64,000 nt of DNA, taken from NCBI GenBank assembly GCA_027485165.1, contig JAIXRN010000094.1:1-64000 (forward strand), given 5' to 3'. The position numbers and the translations under genes were made by a program. This DNA is from Rubrivivax sp. (GTDB lineage Bacteria; Pseudomonadota; Gammaproteobacteria; Burkholderiales; Burkholderiaceae_C). Below are positions 42,029 through 52,397 of the stretch, one piece after another; within the stretch, counting starts at the first letter, position 1, and the number at the start of each line of letters is the position of its first letter. The notes beneath the pieces are model-generated. The model did not search any database. It saw only the letters and a program-made list of their open reading frames with translations, and was not told where the DNA came from.

Positions 42029-42946
42029 CTAGCGCAAGGCCAGGTCCAGCACCACCCCGGCAAATACCGCGCAGCCCAGCCAGTGGTTCAGCCGGAAGGC
42101 CTTGAAGCAGCCTTCCCGCGTGCGCCCGCGGATCAGCGTGTAGTGCCAGACGGCCTGCAGCCCAGCCACGCCGATGCCGGCCAGGAACCAGCCGCCCAGG
42201 CCGAGTGAACGCCCCAGCAGGGCCCAGGACAGCAGGTAGACGGCGTAGAAGCCCATGACCGCGGCCACGTCCCACCGGCCCAGGGTGATGGCGCTGGTCT
42301 TCATGCCTAGGCGCACATCGTCGTCGCGGTCGACCATGGCGTATTCGGTGTCGTAGGCCAGCACCCAGAACAGGTTGGACAGCAGCAGCCAGGCCGCCTG
42401 CGGCGGCACCGACGACAGGTTCCATTCCTGCCCGCCCTGTGCCGCAGCAAAGGCCATGGGGATGCCGAAGCTGAAGGCCACGCCCAACACTGCCTGTGGC
42501 ATCGACACCACCCGCTTGGCGTAGGGGTAGACCAGGGTCACGGCCAGGGCGGCGAAGGACAGCAGGATGGTGGGTGGGTTGGTGCTCAGCACCAGGCCGA
42601 AAGCCAGCAGGGCCAGCACCGCGCCCAGGGCCAGTGCTTCGCGCACCGACAGTGCACCACGCGTCACCGGCCTTTGCGCCGTGCGCTTCACATGGCGGTC
42701 GAAGTCGCGGTCGGCAACATCGTTTACGCAACAGCCGGCGCTGCGCATCAGCACCGTGCCGGCCGTGAACACCACCAGCAAGTGCCAGCCCGGCCAGCCG
42801 TCGGCCGCCATCCACAAGGCACTGAGCGTGGGCCACAGCAGCAGCAGCCAGCCGGCGGGGCGGTTCCAGCGGACCAGGTCCAGGTACAGCGCCAGGCGCG
42901 TAGGCCCGTGGCCAGGCGCCGGAGTAGGGGTGGTGGCGTTCACCAC
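42029..42946 (-). CDS. ubiA: 4-hydroxybenzoate octaprenyltransferase
   Basis: About 305 residues with eight to nine membrane helices. Attaches the polyprenyl chain to 4-hydroxybenzoate in ubiquinone synthesis. The two Asp-rich motifs are NDVADRDFDRHVKRT and YDTEYAMVDRDDDVRLG. The start is GTG 42946 or GTG 42943; both sit before the NATTPTPAPGHG lead-in. Divergent from psuG. Confidence 0.94.
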   Translation of the reverse strand: MVNATTPTPAPGHGPTRLALYLDLVRWNRPAGWLLLLWPTLSALWMAADGWPGWHLLVVFTAGTVLMRSAGCCVNDVADRDFDRHVKRTAQRPVTRGALSVREALALGAVLALLAFGLVLSTNPPTILLSFAALAVTLVYPYAKRVVSMPQAVLGVAFSFGIPMAFAAAQGGQEWNLSSVPPQAAWLLLSNLFWVLAYDTEYAMVDRDDDVRLGMKTSAITLGRWDVAAVMGFYAVYLLSWALLGRSLGLGGWFLAGIGVAGLQAVWHYTLIRGRTREGCFKAFRLNHWLGCAVFAGVVLDLALR

Positions 42947-43062
42947 CCGGATTATCGGCAGCCGCAAGCGCCTGCCGCCCAGGCCCGACGCACCGGCCCT
43001 GCGCATCCGCCTGACGCCGAAGGCCCGGCGCACACCGGGCCCGGGTGCCATCATCCCGCCCC

Positions 43063-44061
43063 ATGAATGCCCTGCTCGACATCCACCCCGAAGTCGCTTC
43101 TGCCCTGGCCGCCGGGCTGCCCGTCGTGGCGCTGGAATCGACCATCATCAGCCACGGCATGCCCTGGCCGCGCAATGTCGAAACCGCCTTGCAGGTGGAA
43201 GCGGCGGTGCGCGCCGCGGGCGCCGTGCCGGCCACCATCGCCGTGCTGGGCGGCCGCCTGTGCGCTGGCCTGGCCCAGCCACAGATCGAACAACTGGGCC
43301 GCGCCGGCACGGCGATGCGCAAGCTCAGCCGGCGCGACCTGCCTTTCGTAGTGGCCGCTGGCAGCAGCGGCGCGACCACCGTGGCCGCCACGATGATCAT
43401 TGCCGCGCTGGCCGGCATCCGGCTGTTTGCCACCGGCGGCATCGGCGGGGTGCACCGCGGCGCCGAGCACAGCTTCGACATCAGCGCCGACCTGCTGGAA
43501 CTGGCCCGCACGCCCGTGGCCGTGGTGTGCGCCGGCGCCAAGGCCATCCTGGACCTGCGGCTGACGCTGGAACTGCTGGAAACCCAGGGCGTGCCCATCG
43601 TGGGCTACGGCACCAGCGAACTGCCCGCCTTCTATTCGCGCAGCAGCGGCCTGGGCCTGCCGCTGCCCTGGCAGCTGGACACACCCGAAGCCGTGGCCCG
43701 CGTGCTGCAGGCGCAAGACGCCGTGCTGCCCGGCCAGGGCCTGGTGGTGGCGCAGCCGATCGCGCCGGAGCACGAAATCCCGCACCCGCTGATCCAGGCC
43801 CACATCGACCGCGCCCTGGCCGAAGCACAGCAGCAGGGTGTGGCGGGCGCGGCCACCACGCCCTTCCTGCTGGCGCGCGTGGCCGAACTGACCGGCGGTG
43901 CCAGCCTGGCGGCGAACATCGCGCTGGTGCTGTCGAACGCCCGGCTGGCCGCCGAGGTCGCCGTCGCGTACGCAGCGCTCCAAGCGCCCGGGCGTCACCC
44001 AGTTTCCCGCCGCGGAACCGGCTCTGCCGGTCCGCCGGCGGACGGCCCCCTCGGGGGGTAG
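43063..44061 (+). CDS. psuG: Pseudouridine-5'-phosphate glycosidase
   Basis: 332 residues; splits pseudouridine 5'-phosphate to uracil and ribose 5-phosphate. Family strings: VALESTIISHGMPWPRN, VVAAGSSGATTVAATM, ATGGIGGVHRGAEH and VVCAGAKAILD. No psuK kinase is adjacent. The last ~18 residues (RRGTGSAGPPADGPLGG) are encoded by the dispersed GC repeat, so the C-terminus appears to have been extended by repeat insertion. Confidence 0.93.
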   Translation: MNALLDIHPEVASALAAGLPVVALESTIISHGMPWPRNVETALQVEAAVRAAGAVPATIAVLGGRLCAGLAQPQIEQLGRAGTAMRKLSRRDLPFVVAAGSSGATTVAATMIIAALAGIRLFATGGIGGVHRGAEHSFDISADLLELARTPVAVVCAGAKAILDLRLTLELLETQGVPIVGYGTSELPAFYSRSSGLGLPLPWQLDTPEAVARVLQAQDAVLPGQGLVVAQPIAPEHEIPHPLIQAHIDRALAEAQQQGVAGAATTPFLLARVAELTGGASLAANIALVLSNARLAAEVAVAYAALQAPGRHPVSRRGTGSAGPPADGPLGG

Positions 44062-44086
44062 CCAGCGCTAGCGAGCTCGGGGGCGC
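44010..44086. repeat. Dispersed palindromic GC repeat, copy 2
   Basis: Shares CGCGGAACCGGCTCTGCCGG, the CCCCCTCGGGGGG core and the AGCGCTAGCGAGC-type tail with 14331-14406. It overlaps the 3' end of psuG and ends four bases before the prfC stop codon on the other strand. Confidence 0.8.
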
Positions 44087-44090
44087 CCTT

Positions 44091-45728
<1,638 letters not shown>

Positions 45729-45779
45729 GGCGGGCGGACAGGTCGAGCGGGCTGGGCGAGCGGATCGGTCCCAAAGGCA

Positions 45780-45812
45780 ACGGCCCGCAGGACGTGGCGT
45801 CCGGCGGGCCGT
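45780..45812 (-). terminator. Strong hairpin between dps and prfC
   Basis: ACGGCCCGC (45780-45788) pairs with GCGGGCCGT (45804-45812), and an inner GGACG/CGTCC stem closes on a TGG loop. It lies 53 bases past the dps stop. No T-run. Confidence 0.6.
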
Positions 45813-45865
45813 CGGGTGTCGAGCGGGCCCCGATTATCGGGCCGCAGCGCCAGCAGGCCGCGCCC

Positions 45866-46390
45866 TCAGGCTTGCAGCAGGCTGCGCAGCATCCAGGCCG
45901 TCTGCTCGTGCACCGTCAGGCGCTGCGTCAGCAAGTCGGCGGTGGGCTCGTCGCCGGCGCCGTCGGCCAGCGGGAAGATGCTGCGCGCGGTGCGCGCCAC
46001 GGCTTCGTGGCCTTCCTTCAGGATGCGCACCATCTCCATCGCGTTGGGCGGCGTGGCCGGCGCGTCGGGGATGCTGGCCAGCGCGGCATAGGCGGCATAG
46101 CTGCCCGGCGCCGGGTGGCCCAGGCTGCGGATGCGTTCAGCCACCGGGTCCACGGCATTCCACAGCTCGGTGTACTGGGCCATGAACATGGTGTGCAGGG
46201 TGTTGAACATCGGCCCCGTCACGTTCCAGTGGAAGTTGTGCGTGGTCAGGTACAGGGTGTAGGTGTCGGCCAGCAGGCGGCTCAGGCCGCCAGCGATCGC
46301 GCCGCGGTCCTTGTCGCTGATGCCGATGTTCACAGCCAGCCCGTTGCCGGCCAGCACGGGGCCTGCGGCTGTCTTCTTGCCTTTTGCCAT
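45866..46390 (-). CDS. dps: Dps family DNA-binding ferritin-like protein
   Basis: 174 residues, a four-helix ferritin-fold monomer of a dodecamer that oxidises Fe(II) with H2O2 and protects DNA. The inter-subunit ferroxidase site is in YLTTHNFHWNVTGPMFNTLH. A Lys-containing N-terminal tail (MAKGKKTA) can bind DNA. Lies 100 bases downstream of oxyR in the same direction, consistent with OxyR-controlled expression. Confidence 0.95.
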   Translation of the reverse strand: MAKGKKTAAGPVLAGNGLAVNIGISDKDRGAIAGGLSRLLADTYTLYLTTHNFHWNVTGPMFNTLHTMFMAQYTELWNAVDPVAERIRSLGHPAPGSYAAYAALASIPDAPATPPNAMEMVRILKEGHEAVARTARSIFPLADGAGDEPTADLLTQRLTVHEQTAWMLRSLLQA

Positions 46391-46463
46391 GGGGAAGTTC
46401 CTTTCGGTGTCTGGGGTGTCCAGTGGATGAGCACACTCTATCGGACCTGCCGCCGGCGTCAGG

Positions 46464-46503
46464 CTGTCAGTCCATCAGCCCATCAGTCCGTCAGTCCGTC
46501 AGC
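46464..46503. repeat. Four to five 8-bp tandem copies (CAGTCCGT-like) at the oxyR stop
   Basis: Units CAGTCCAT, CAGCCCAT, CAGTCCGT and CAGTCCGT run across the end of oxyR. Repeat slippage could change the OxyR C-terminus. Confidence 0.65.
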
Positions 46504-47423
46504 CGCTTCACACCTGGCAGCGGGCAGGCATAGATGCAGTTGCGCAGCGCGGCAATCGCTTCATAGCGCGGGAAGGTGCGCCGCCAGGCCAGCACCACGC
46601 GGCGCGTGGGCACGGGGTCGCTGAAGGGGATGTAGCGCACATGCGTCTGGCCGTTCTGCGGCTCCGAAGGCACGCTGAGCTGCGGCACCACCGTCACGCC
46701 CATGCCCGACGCCACCATGTACTTGATGGTCTCCAGGCTGCTGCCTTCAAAGCTCTTGCGGATGCCTTCCGCGTCGCTGGCGAAGCGGGCGTATTCGGGG
46801 CAGACCTCGAGCACGTGGTCGCGAAAGCAATGCCCCGTGCCCAGCAGCAGCATGGTCTCGTTCTTCAGCTCTTCGGCGCTGATGCTGTCGCGCTGCGCGA
46901 AGGGGTGCGTGGCCGGCACCGCGGCCTGGAAGGGTTCGTCGTACAGCGGGGCGATGGCCAGCCCGGTGTCCGGAAAGGGCTCGGCCATGATGGCGCAGTC
47001 CAGTTCGCCGGTGCGCAGCATGTCCAGCAGCTTGGCGGTGAAGTTTTCCTGCAGCATCAGCGGCATCTGCGGCACGCGCGCAATAGCCTGGCGCACCAGG
47101 TCGGGCAGCAGGTAGGGGCCGATGGTGTAGATGATGCCCAGGCGCAGCGGGCCGCTGACCGGGTCCTTGCCGCGCTTGGCGATTTCCTTGATGGCCGCCG
47201 CCTGCTCGATCACCTGCTGCGCCTGGCGCACGATCTGTTCGCCCAGCGGCGTGACGCTGACTTCGGCCGCGCCGCGTTCGAAGAGCTTCACGTCCAGCTC
47301 TTCTTCGAGCTTCTTGATGGCCACACTCAGCGTGGGCTGGCTCACGAAGCAGGCTTCGGCAGCGCGGCCGAAATGGCGTTCGCGCGCCACGGCGACGATG
47401 TATTTCAGTTCCGTCAAGGTCAT
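46491..47423 (-). CDS. oxyR: Hydrogen-peroxide sensor LysR-type regulator OxyR
   Basis: 310 residues: LysR winged helix (1-60, FGRAAEACFVSQPTLSVAIKKLE) and regulatory domain with the redox Cys pair at residues 199 and 208 (GTGHCFRDHVLEVC), the same numbering as in E. coli, so disulfide sensing should be intact. ATG 47423 begins MTLTELKYIV as in homologues. Followed by dps. Confidence 0.96.
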   Translation of the reverse strand: MTLTELKYIVAVARERHFGRAAEACFVSQPTLSVAIKKLEEELDVKLFERGAAEVSVTPLGEQIVRQAQQVIEQAAAIKEIAKRGKDPVSGPLRLGIIYTIGPYLLPDLVRQAIARVPQMPLMLQENFTAKLLDMLRTGELDCAIMAEPFPDTGLAIAPLYDEPFQAAVPATHPFAQRDSISAEELKNETMLLLGTGHCFRDHVLEVCPEYARFASDAEGIRKSFEGSSLETIKYMVASGMGVTVVPQLSVPSEPQNGQTHVRYIPFSDPVPTRRVVLAWRRTFPRYEAIAALRNCIYACPLPGVKRLTD

Positions 47424-47603
47424 GCGCGATTGTGTGGCGGGGCGCGCCGGCCTGCCCCGCCCAGGGCCGCCCGCGCTGGCAGCGCCCCGCTGGGCCGGGC
47501 CCACCCCTGGGATAAGGGGTTTGGCCGTGGCCGGCAGCCCCCACCTCGGCCTTGGTATGGGGCGCTGGCATCCGTCAGGCGCTGCAATGCGTACGTGAAC
47601 ACC

Positions 47604-47843
47604 ATGTCCATCCTCGATCTGCCTGTGCCGCCCGCGCCCGTCGACCTGCACGGTGCGGCCGGCAGGCTCGGCCGCCTGTCAGCCAGTGCGCCTGAAACCA
47701 CGGGCTACATGATCTCGTCGATGGAACTGTGGGCCGGCCTGGACGTGCGGCCGCTGGCGCTGTCGGCCCTGCCCGACGACACCCTGCGCGAACTGCTGCG
47801 CCTGCGCGGCAGCTGGCAAGCCCCCGCGCGCCGCCTGGCCTGA
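47604..47843 (+). CDS. Small hypothetical protein (79 aa)
   Basis: 79 residues, MSILDLPVPPAPVDLHGAAG at the start, no signal or membrane helix, acidic middle and a helical C-terminal half (DDTLRELLRLRGSWQ). It lies between oxyR and recG and converges on recG. Codon usage matches neighbours (GC-rich third positions), but no SD is evident. I do not recognise a family. Confidence 0.5.
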   Translation: MSILDLPVPPAPVDLHGAAGRLGRLSASAPETTGYMISSMELWAGLDVRPLALSALPDDTLRELLRLRGSWQAPARRLA

Positions 47844-47871
47844 AGCGGCGCGGCACAGGCCCCCCCCGGGG

Positions 47872-50007
47872 TCAAGCCTTCAGATAGTCGCTCTTGCTGC
47901 CCAGCCAGCGCGCCACGTGCTGCGCTGCGGCCTGCGGGTGACTGCGCAAAAGCTGTGGCGCCAGCGCGCGCGCCTGCTGCAGCAGGGCCGCGTCTTCGGC
48001 CAGGTCGGCAAAGCGCAGCAGGGCGTCGCCGCTTTGGCGCGCGCCCATGAATTCACCCGGGCCGCGGATGTCCAGATCGCGCCGCGCGATCTCGAAGCCA
48101 TCGGCCGTTTCCGCCATCGCCTTCAACCGCGCCTTGCCGGTGGCCGACAGCGGCGTGGTGTACAGCAGCACGCAGGCACTGGCCGCGCTGCCCCGGCCCA
48201 CCCGGCCGCGCAGCTGGTGCAGCTGCGCCAGACCGAAGCGTTCAGCGTGTTCGATCACCATCAGGCTGGCATTGGGCACGTCCACGCCCACTTCGATCAC
48301 GGTCGTGGCCACCAGCACCTGCAGCTGCCCGGCGCTGAACTGCGCCATCACGGCGGCCTTGTCGGCCGGCTTCATGCGGCCGTGCAAGAGGCCCACCTGC
48401 ACACCAGGGCCCAGGGCCGCTGCCAGTTCAGCGTGGGTGGCGGTGGCGTTCTGCAGGTCCAGGTGTTCGCTTTCTTCCACCAGCGGGCACACCCAGTACA
48501 CCTGGCGCCGCGGCTGGGGGTGCTGAACGGGTGCCGTCACTTCCTGGCGGATGCGCGCCACCACGGCAGCGCGCCGGCTGTCGGCAAACAGCTTGGTGAC
48601 GATGGGCGTGCGGCCGGGCGGCAGTTCGTCGATGGTGCTGACGTCCAGGTCCGCGTAGTAGCTCATCGCCAGCGTGCGCGGGATGGGCGTGGCCGACATC
48701 ATCAACAGATGGGGCTCCAGACTGTGTTGTTCGAGCTTCGAGCGCAACGCCAGCCGCTGCGCCACGCCGAAGCGGTGCTGTTCGTCGACGATGGCCAGGC
48801 CCAGCCGGGCGAACACCACGTCGTCCTGGATCACCGCATGCGTGCCCACCACCAGCATGGCTTCGCCCGACGCCACGCGTTCGACCATCGCCCGGCGAGC
48901 CTTACCCTTGCGGCTGCCCGTCAGCCAGGCGATGCCCACGCCCAGCGGTTCCAGCCAGCCGATGAGCTTGCGGAAATGCTGTTCGGCCAGGATCTCGGTG
49001 GGCGCCATCAGCGCGCACTGCCAGCCGGCGTCGATGGCGGTGGTGGCAGCCAGCGCGGCCACCACCGTCTTGCCCGAACCCACGTCGCCCTGCAGCAGCC
49101 GGTGCATGGGCCGCGGGCGCGCCAGGTCGGTGTCGATCTCGGCCACCACGCGCTGCTGCGCGCCCGTCAGCGCGAAGGGCAGGATGGCCTGCAGGCGCTC
49201 GCGCAGACCGCCCGCGCGGCCGGGCATGGCCGGCGCGCGCAGCAGCGCCCGCGCAGCCTGGGCCTGCGCCTGCGACAGCTGCTGCGCCAGCAATTCGTCG
49301 AACTTCAGCCGCTGCCAGGCTGGGTGGCTGTGGTCTTCCAGCGTTTCCAGCGGCGTGCCGGCGGCAGGCTGGTGCAGGGCCAGCAGCGCCTCGCGCAGGC
49401 TGGGCAGCCCTGCCGGCACGGTGCCGGGCGGCAGCACTTCGGCCAGCGGCGCGCGCGCCAGGCCCGAGGCCACGGCCTTGCGCAGGTAGGCCTGCGGCAG
49501 CTGCGCACTGGCGGGGTAGACGGGTGTCAGCGCCTGCGGCAGCGGGGCGTCGGGCGCCACGGCCTTGAACACCGGGTGCACCATCTCGCGGCCGAAGAAG
49601 CCCACGCGCACTTCGCCGCGCGCGCGCACCGTCGCGCCCACGGCCAGGGTCTTCTGGTTCGAAGGGTAGAAGTGCAGCAGCCGCAGCGTCAGCGCGGCGC
49701 CGCTGTCGTCTTCCAGCACCACCAGCAGCTGGCGCCGGCTGCGTGTTTCCACGCGCGCTTCGCGCACCGTGCCCTGCACCTGGGCCAGGCTGCCGTCGCG
49801 CAGGCCGGCAATGGGCACGATGCGGGTTTCGTCTTCGTAGCGCAGCGGCAGGTGCAGGGCCAGGTCGATGTCGCGCAGCAGGCCCAGCTTGCGCAGCGCG
49901 CGCTGCGGCGCCGACAACGCGGGCGCAGCCGCGCGCGCTGCGGCCGGTGCAGTGGTTGCAGGCAAGACCTGCGAAGTGGCAGCAGGCAGCAGGGACTCGG
50001 CGGGCAT
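47872..50007 (-). CDS. recG: ATP-dependent DNA helicase RecG
   Basis: 711-residue branch-migration helicase for stalled forks. N-terminal wedge/OB domain (about 60-200), Walker A GDVGSGKTVVA, DEQHRFGVAQR (DExH), TATPIPRTLA and the C-terminal helicase motifs (ATTVIEVGVDVPNAS, HQLRGRVGRG). Starts are divergent from queA with only 35 bases between. Confidence 0.96.
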   Translation of the reverse strand: MPAESLLPAATSQVLPATTAPAAARAAAPALSAPQRALRKLGLLRDIDLALHLPLRYEDETRIVPIAGLRDGSLAQVQGTVREARVETRSRRQLLVVLEDDSGAALTLRLLHFYPSNQKTLAVGATVRARGEVRVGFFGREMVHPVFKAVAPDAPLPQALTPVYPASAQLPQAYLRKAVASGLARAPLAEVLPPGTVPAGLPSLREALLALHQPAAGTPLETLEDHSHPAWQRLKFDELLAQQLSQAQAQAARALLRAPAMPGRAGGLRERLQAILPFALTGAQQRVVAEIDTDLARPRPMHRLLQGDVGSGKTVVAALAATTAIDAGWQCALMAPTEILAEQHFRKLIGWLEPLGVGIAWLTGSRKGKARRAMVERVASGEAMLVVGTHAVIQDDVVFARLGLAIVDEQHRFGVAQRLALRSKLEQHSLEPHLLMMSATPIPRTLAMSYYADLDVSTIDELPPGRTPIVTKLFADSRRAAVVARIRQEVTAPVQHPQPRRQVYWVCPLVEESEHLDLQNATATHAELAAALGPGVQVGLLHGRMKPADKAAVMAQFSAGQLQVLVATTVIEVGVDVPNASLMVIEHAERFGLAQLHQLRGRVGRGSAASACVLLYTTPLSATGKARLKAMAETADGFEIARRDLDIRGPGEFMGARQSGDALLRFADLAEDAALLQQARALAPQLLRSHPQAAAQHVARWLGSKSDYLKA

Positions 50008-50042
50008 GGAACAATTTTGGGGCCCAAGGCTCGGAGCGCGTC

Positions 50043-51098
50043 ATGCCCCCCACCCACACCCTGGCCGACTTCGACTTTGCGTTGCCCCCTGAGCTGATCG
50101 CCCAGCGCCCCGCGCCTGAGCGCAGCGCTTCGCGCCTGTTGGACGGTACGGGCGCCGTGCCGGTGGACCGCGTGTTCCGCAACCTGCCCGGCCTGCTGCA
50201 GCCAGGTGACCTGCTGGTTTTCAACGACACCCGCGTCATCAAAGCCCGCTTGCTGGGCGAAAAACCCACCGGCGGCGCGGTAGAAGCGCTGGTGGAACGC
50301 GTGCTGCCCGGCCATGAAGTGTGGGCACACCTGCGCGCCAGCAAGTCGCCGCGCGCGGGCGGCACGGTGCGCTTTGCCGATGCCTTCGATGCCGACGTGC
50401 TGGGCCGCGCCGGGCCCGAAGACGCGCTCTTCCACCTGCGCTTTCCGGACGACCCGCTGGTGCTGCTGGCACGCCACGGCCATGTGCCGCTGCCGCCCTA
50501 CATCACCCACGACGACACTTCTGAGGACGAAGCCCGCTACCAGACCGTGTTCGCGCGCCACCCCGGCGCCGTGGCCGCGCCCACCGCAGCGCTGCACTTC
50601 GACGACACCGTGCTGGCCGCCCTGGCCGCACGCGGCGTGAACACGGCCGCCGTCACGCTGCACGTGGGCGCCGGCACCTTCCAGCCCGTGCGTGTGGACA
50701 ACATCGCCGAACACCGCATGCACAGCGAATGGTTCGAAGTCGGCGCCAGCACCGTGGCCGCGATCGCCGCCACGCGCGCCGGGGGTGGCCGCGTGGTGGC
50801 GGTGGGCACGACCACCCTGCGGGCGCTGGAATCGGCCGCGCGCCAAGCCGGCCCTGGGCAGGCGCTGGCCCCTTACACCGGCGACACCGACATCTTCATC
50901 ACCCCGGGCTTCGACTTCCGCGTCGTCGACCTGCTGGTGACCAACTTCCACCTCCCCAAGAGCACGCTGATGATGCTGGTCAGCGCCCTGGCCGGGCATG
51001 CACAGGTGATGGCGCTGTACCGCCACGCGGTGGAGAGCCGCTACCGCTTCTTCAGCTACGGCGACGCGATGCTGCTGCAGCGCCCGGCTGCAGCGTGA
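50043..51098 (+). CDS. queA: tRNA preQ1(34) S-adenosylmethionine ribosyltransferase-isomerase
   Basis: 351 residues; transfers and isomerises the ribosyl group of SAM onto preQ1 at the tRNA wobble position to give epoxyqueuosine. Family strings: LADFDFALPPELIAQRPAP, LVFNDTRVIKARL, GAGTFQPVRVDNI and the end YGDAMLL. The stop overlaps the start of the sugar dehydrogenase gene (GTGA), and tgt follows that gene. Confidence 0.95.
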   Translation: MPPTHTLADFDFALPPELIAQRPAPERSASRLLDGTGAVPVDRVFRNLPGLLQPGDLLVFNDTRVIKARLLGEKPTGGAVEALVERVLPGHEVWAHLRASKSPRAGGTVRFADAFDADVLGRAGPEDALFHLRFPDDPLVLLARHGHVPLPPYITHDDTSEDEARYQTVFARHPGAVAAPTAALHFDDTVLAALAARGVNTAAVTLHVGAGTFQPVRVDNIAEHRMHSEWFEVGASTVAAIAATRAGGGRVVAVGTTTLRALESAARQAGPGQALAPYTGDTDIFITPGFDFRVVDLLVTNFHLPKSTLMMLVSALAGHAQVMALYRHAVESRYRFFSYGDAMLLQRPAAA

Positions 51099-52387
51099 CG
51101 TCCCGCTGGCAGCCATTGCGTCGGCACCATTCCGCTGCGCCGGGCCACGTGCTGGCAGGCACCTTGCTGGTCGCCATCGCCGCGGTCTTCAGCCCGGCAC
51201 AGGCAGCACCCGGCCCTGCCACCGCCACCCCCACCGCCACCGCGCCCTACACACCCCAAGGCCAATGCGCCGGCCTGCCGCGCCTGGCCCTGGCCACACC
51301 GGCGGGCTGGTGCGCTGCCCTGGTGGCCACTGCGGCCCATGGCCTGCGCTTTCCGCGCCGGGTGTTGGAAGTCGCACCTGGCCAGTACTGGCTGGTCGAC
51401 ATGGGCGGCTGGGAACGCGCGCGCGGCCGGCTGCTGGCCTTCAGCTTCACGCCGGGCCAGACCGCCCCACCCGCGTTCCGCGTGCTGGCCGACCGGCTGG
51501 ACCGCCCGCACGGCATCGCCCGCGGTCCCGACGGCCGCATCTACATCGGCGAAGCCGGCCGCATCTGGCGCACGCCGGTGGCCGACACCGTGGTGCCCGA
51601 AGTCGTGGTCGACGGCCTTCCGGCCGACGGCGCGCACCCGCTGAAGGAAATCACCTTCGCCCCTGACGGCCGGCTGTTCGTCAACATCGGCTCGGCCAGC
51701 GACGCCTGCCGCCAGGCCGACGGCAGCCAGCCGCTGCCCTGCCCGGAAAGCAGCGGCCCGCAGCCGCGCGCTGCCGTCTGGGTGGCGCAGCTGGGCGGCC
51801 CCGGCCACACGCTGCAGCACTGGGCGCCCTACGCCCGCGGCCTGCGCAACAGCCTGGCCCTGGCCTGGGTGCCGCAGGCCGGCGCCCTGCTGCAGGGCGA
51901 AAACAGCATCGACTACCCCGACGCGGCCCAGCCCGCCGAAGAACTGAACCTGCTGCAGCCCGGCAGCGACCACGGCTGGCCCGCCTGCGTGGCGCGCCGC
52001 CAGCCCGCACGGGGCTACGAAGGCCGGGCCGACTGCGCTGCCACGCGCGCCCCGCTGGCGCTGTGGCCGGCGCACGCCGCGCCCCTGCAGATGCTGCTGG
52101 CCCCGGCCAGCAGCCCCGCACCCTGGGCCGGCCAGCTGCTGGTGGCCTGGCACGGCCCGCGCGCCAGCGGCCACCGCGTGGTGGCACAGGCGCTGAACGC
52201 ACGTGGCCAGCCGCAAGGCGCCCCGCGCGACCTGCTGTCGGGCTGGCAGGCCCGCGCTGGCGTGCAGCCCCAGGGCGCGCCCACCGGCATCCACCTGGAC
52301 AGCCTGGGCCGGCTGTGGGTGGTGGAAGACCGCCACCGCAGCCTGCTGCTGCTGCTGCCGGAAGCCACCCGCACGCCGGGGCCGTGA
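51095..52387 (+). CDS. Exported PQQ-dependent aldose sugar dehydrogenase family protein
   Basis: 430 residues: an N-terminal signal with basic n-region, then a six-bladed beta-propeller of the soluble glucose dehydrogenase/YliI family (RPHGIARGPDGRIYIGEAG, KEITFAPDGRLFVNIGS, GSDHGWPACV, GIHLDSLGRLWVVED). Probably periplasmic, oxidising sugars or other alcohols with PQQ; cofactor binding is inferred from the family. The GTG start overlaps the queA stop, which makes coupling likely and an unrelated gene part of a queuosine operon. Confidence 0.85.
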   Translation: MTSRWQPLRRHHSAAPGHVLAGTLLVAIAAVFSPAQAAPGPATATPTATAPYTPQGQCAGLPRLALATPAGWCAALVATAAHGLRFPRRVLEVAPGQYWLVDMGGWERARGRLLAFSFTPGQTAPPAFRVLADRLDRPHGIARGPDGRIYIGEAGRIWRTPVADTVVPEVVVDGLPADGAHPLKEITFAPDGRLFVNIGSASDACRQADGSQPLPCPESSGPQPRAAVWVAQLGGPGHTLQHWAPYARGLRNSLALAWVPQAGALLQGENSIDYPDAAQPAEELNLLQPGSDHGWPACVARRQPARGYEGRADCAATRAPLALWPAHAAPLQMLLAPASSPAPWAGQLLVAWHGPRASGHRVVAQALNARGQPQGAPRDLLSGWQARAGVQPQGAPTGIHLDSLGRLWVVEDRHRSLLLLLPEATRTPGP

Positions 52388-52397
52388 CAATCGCCGC

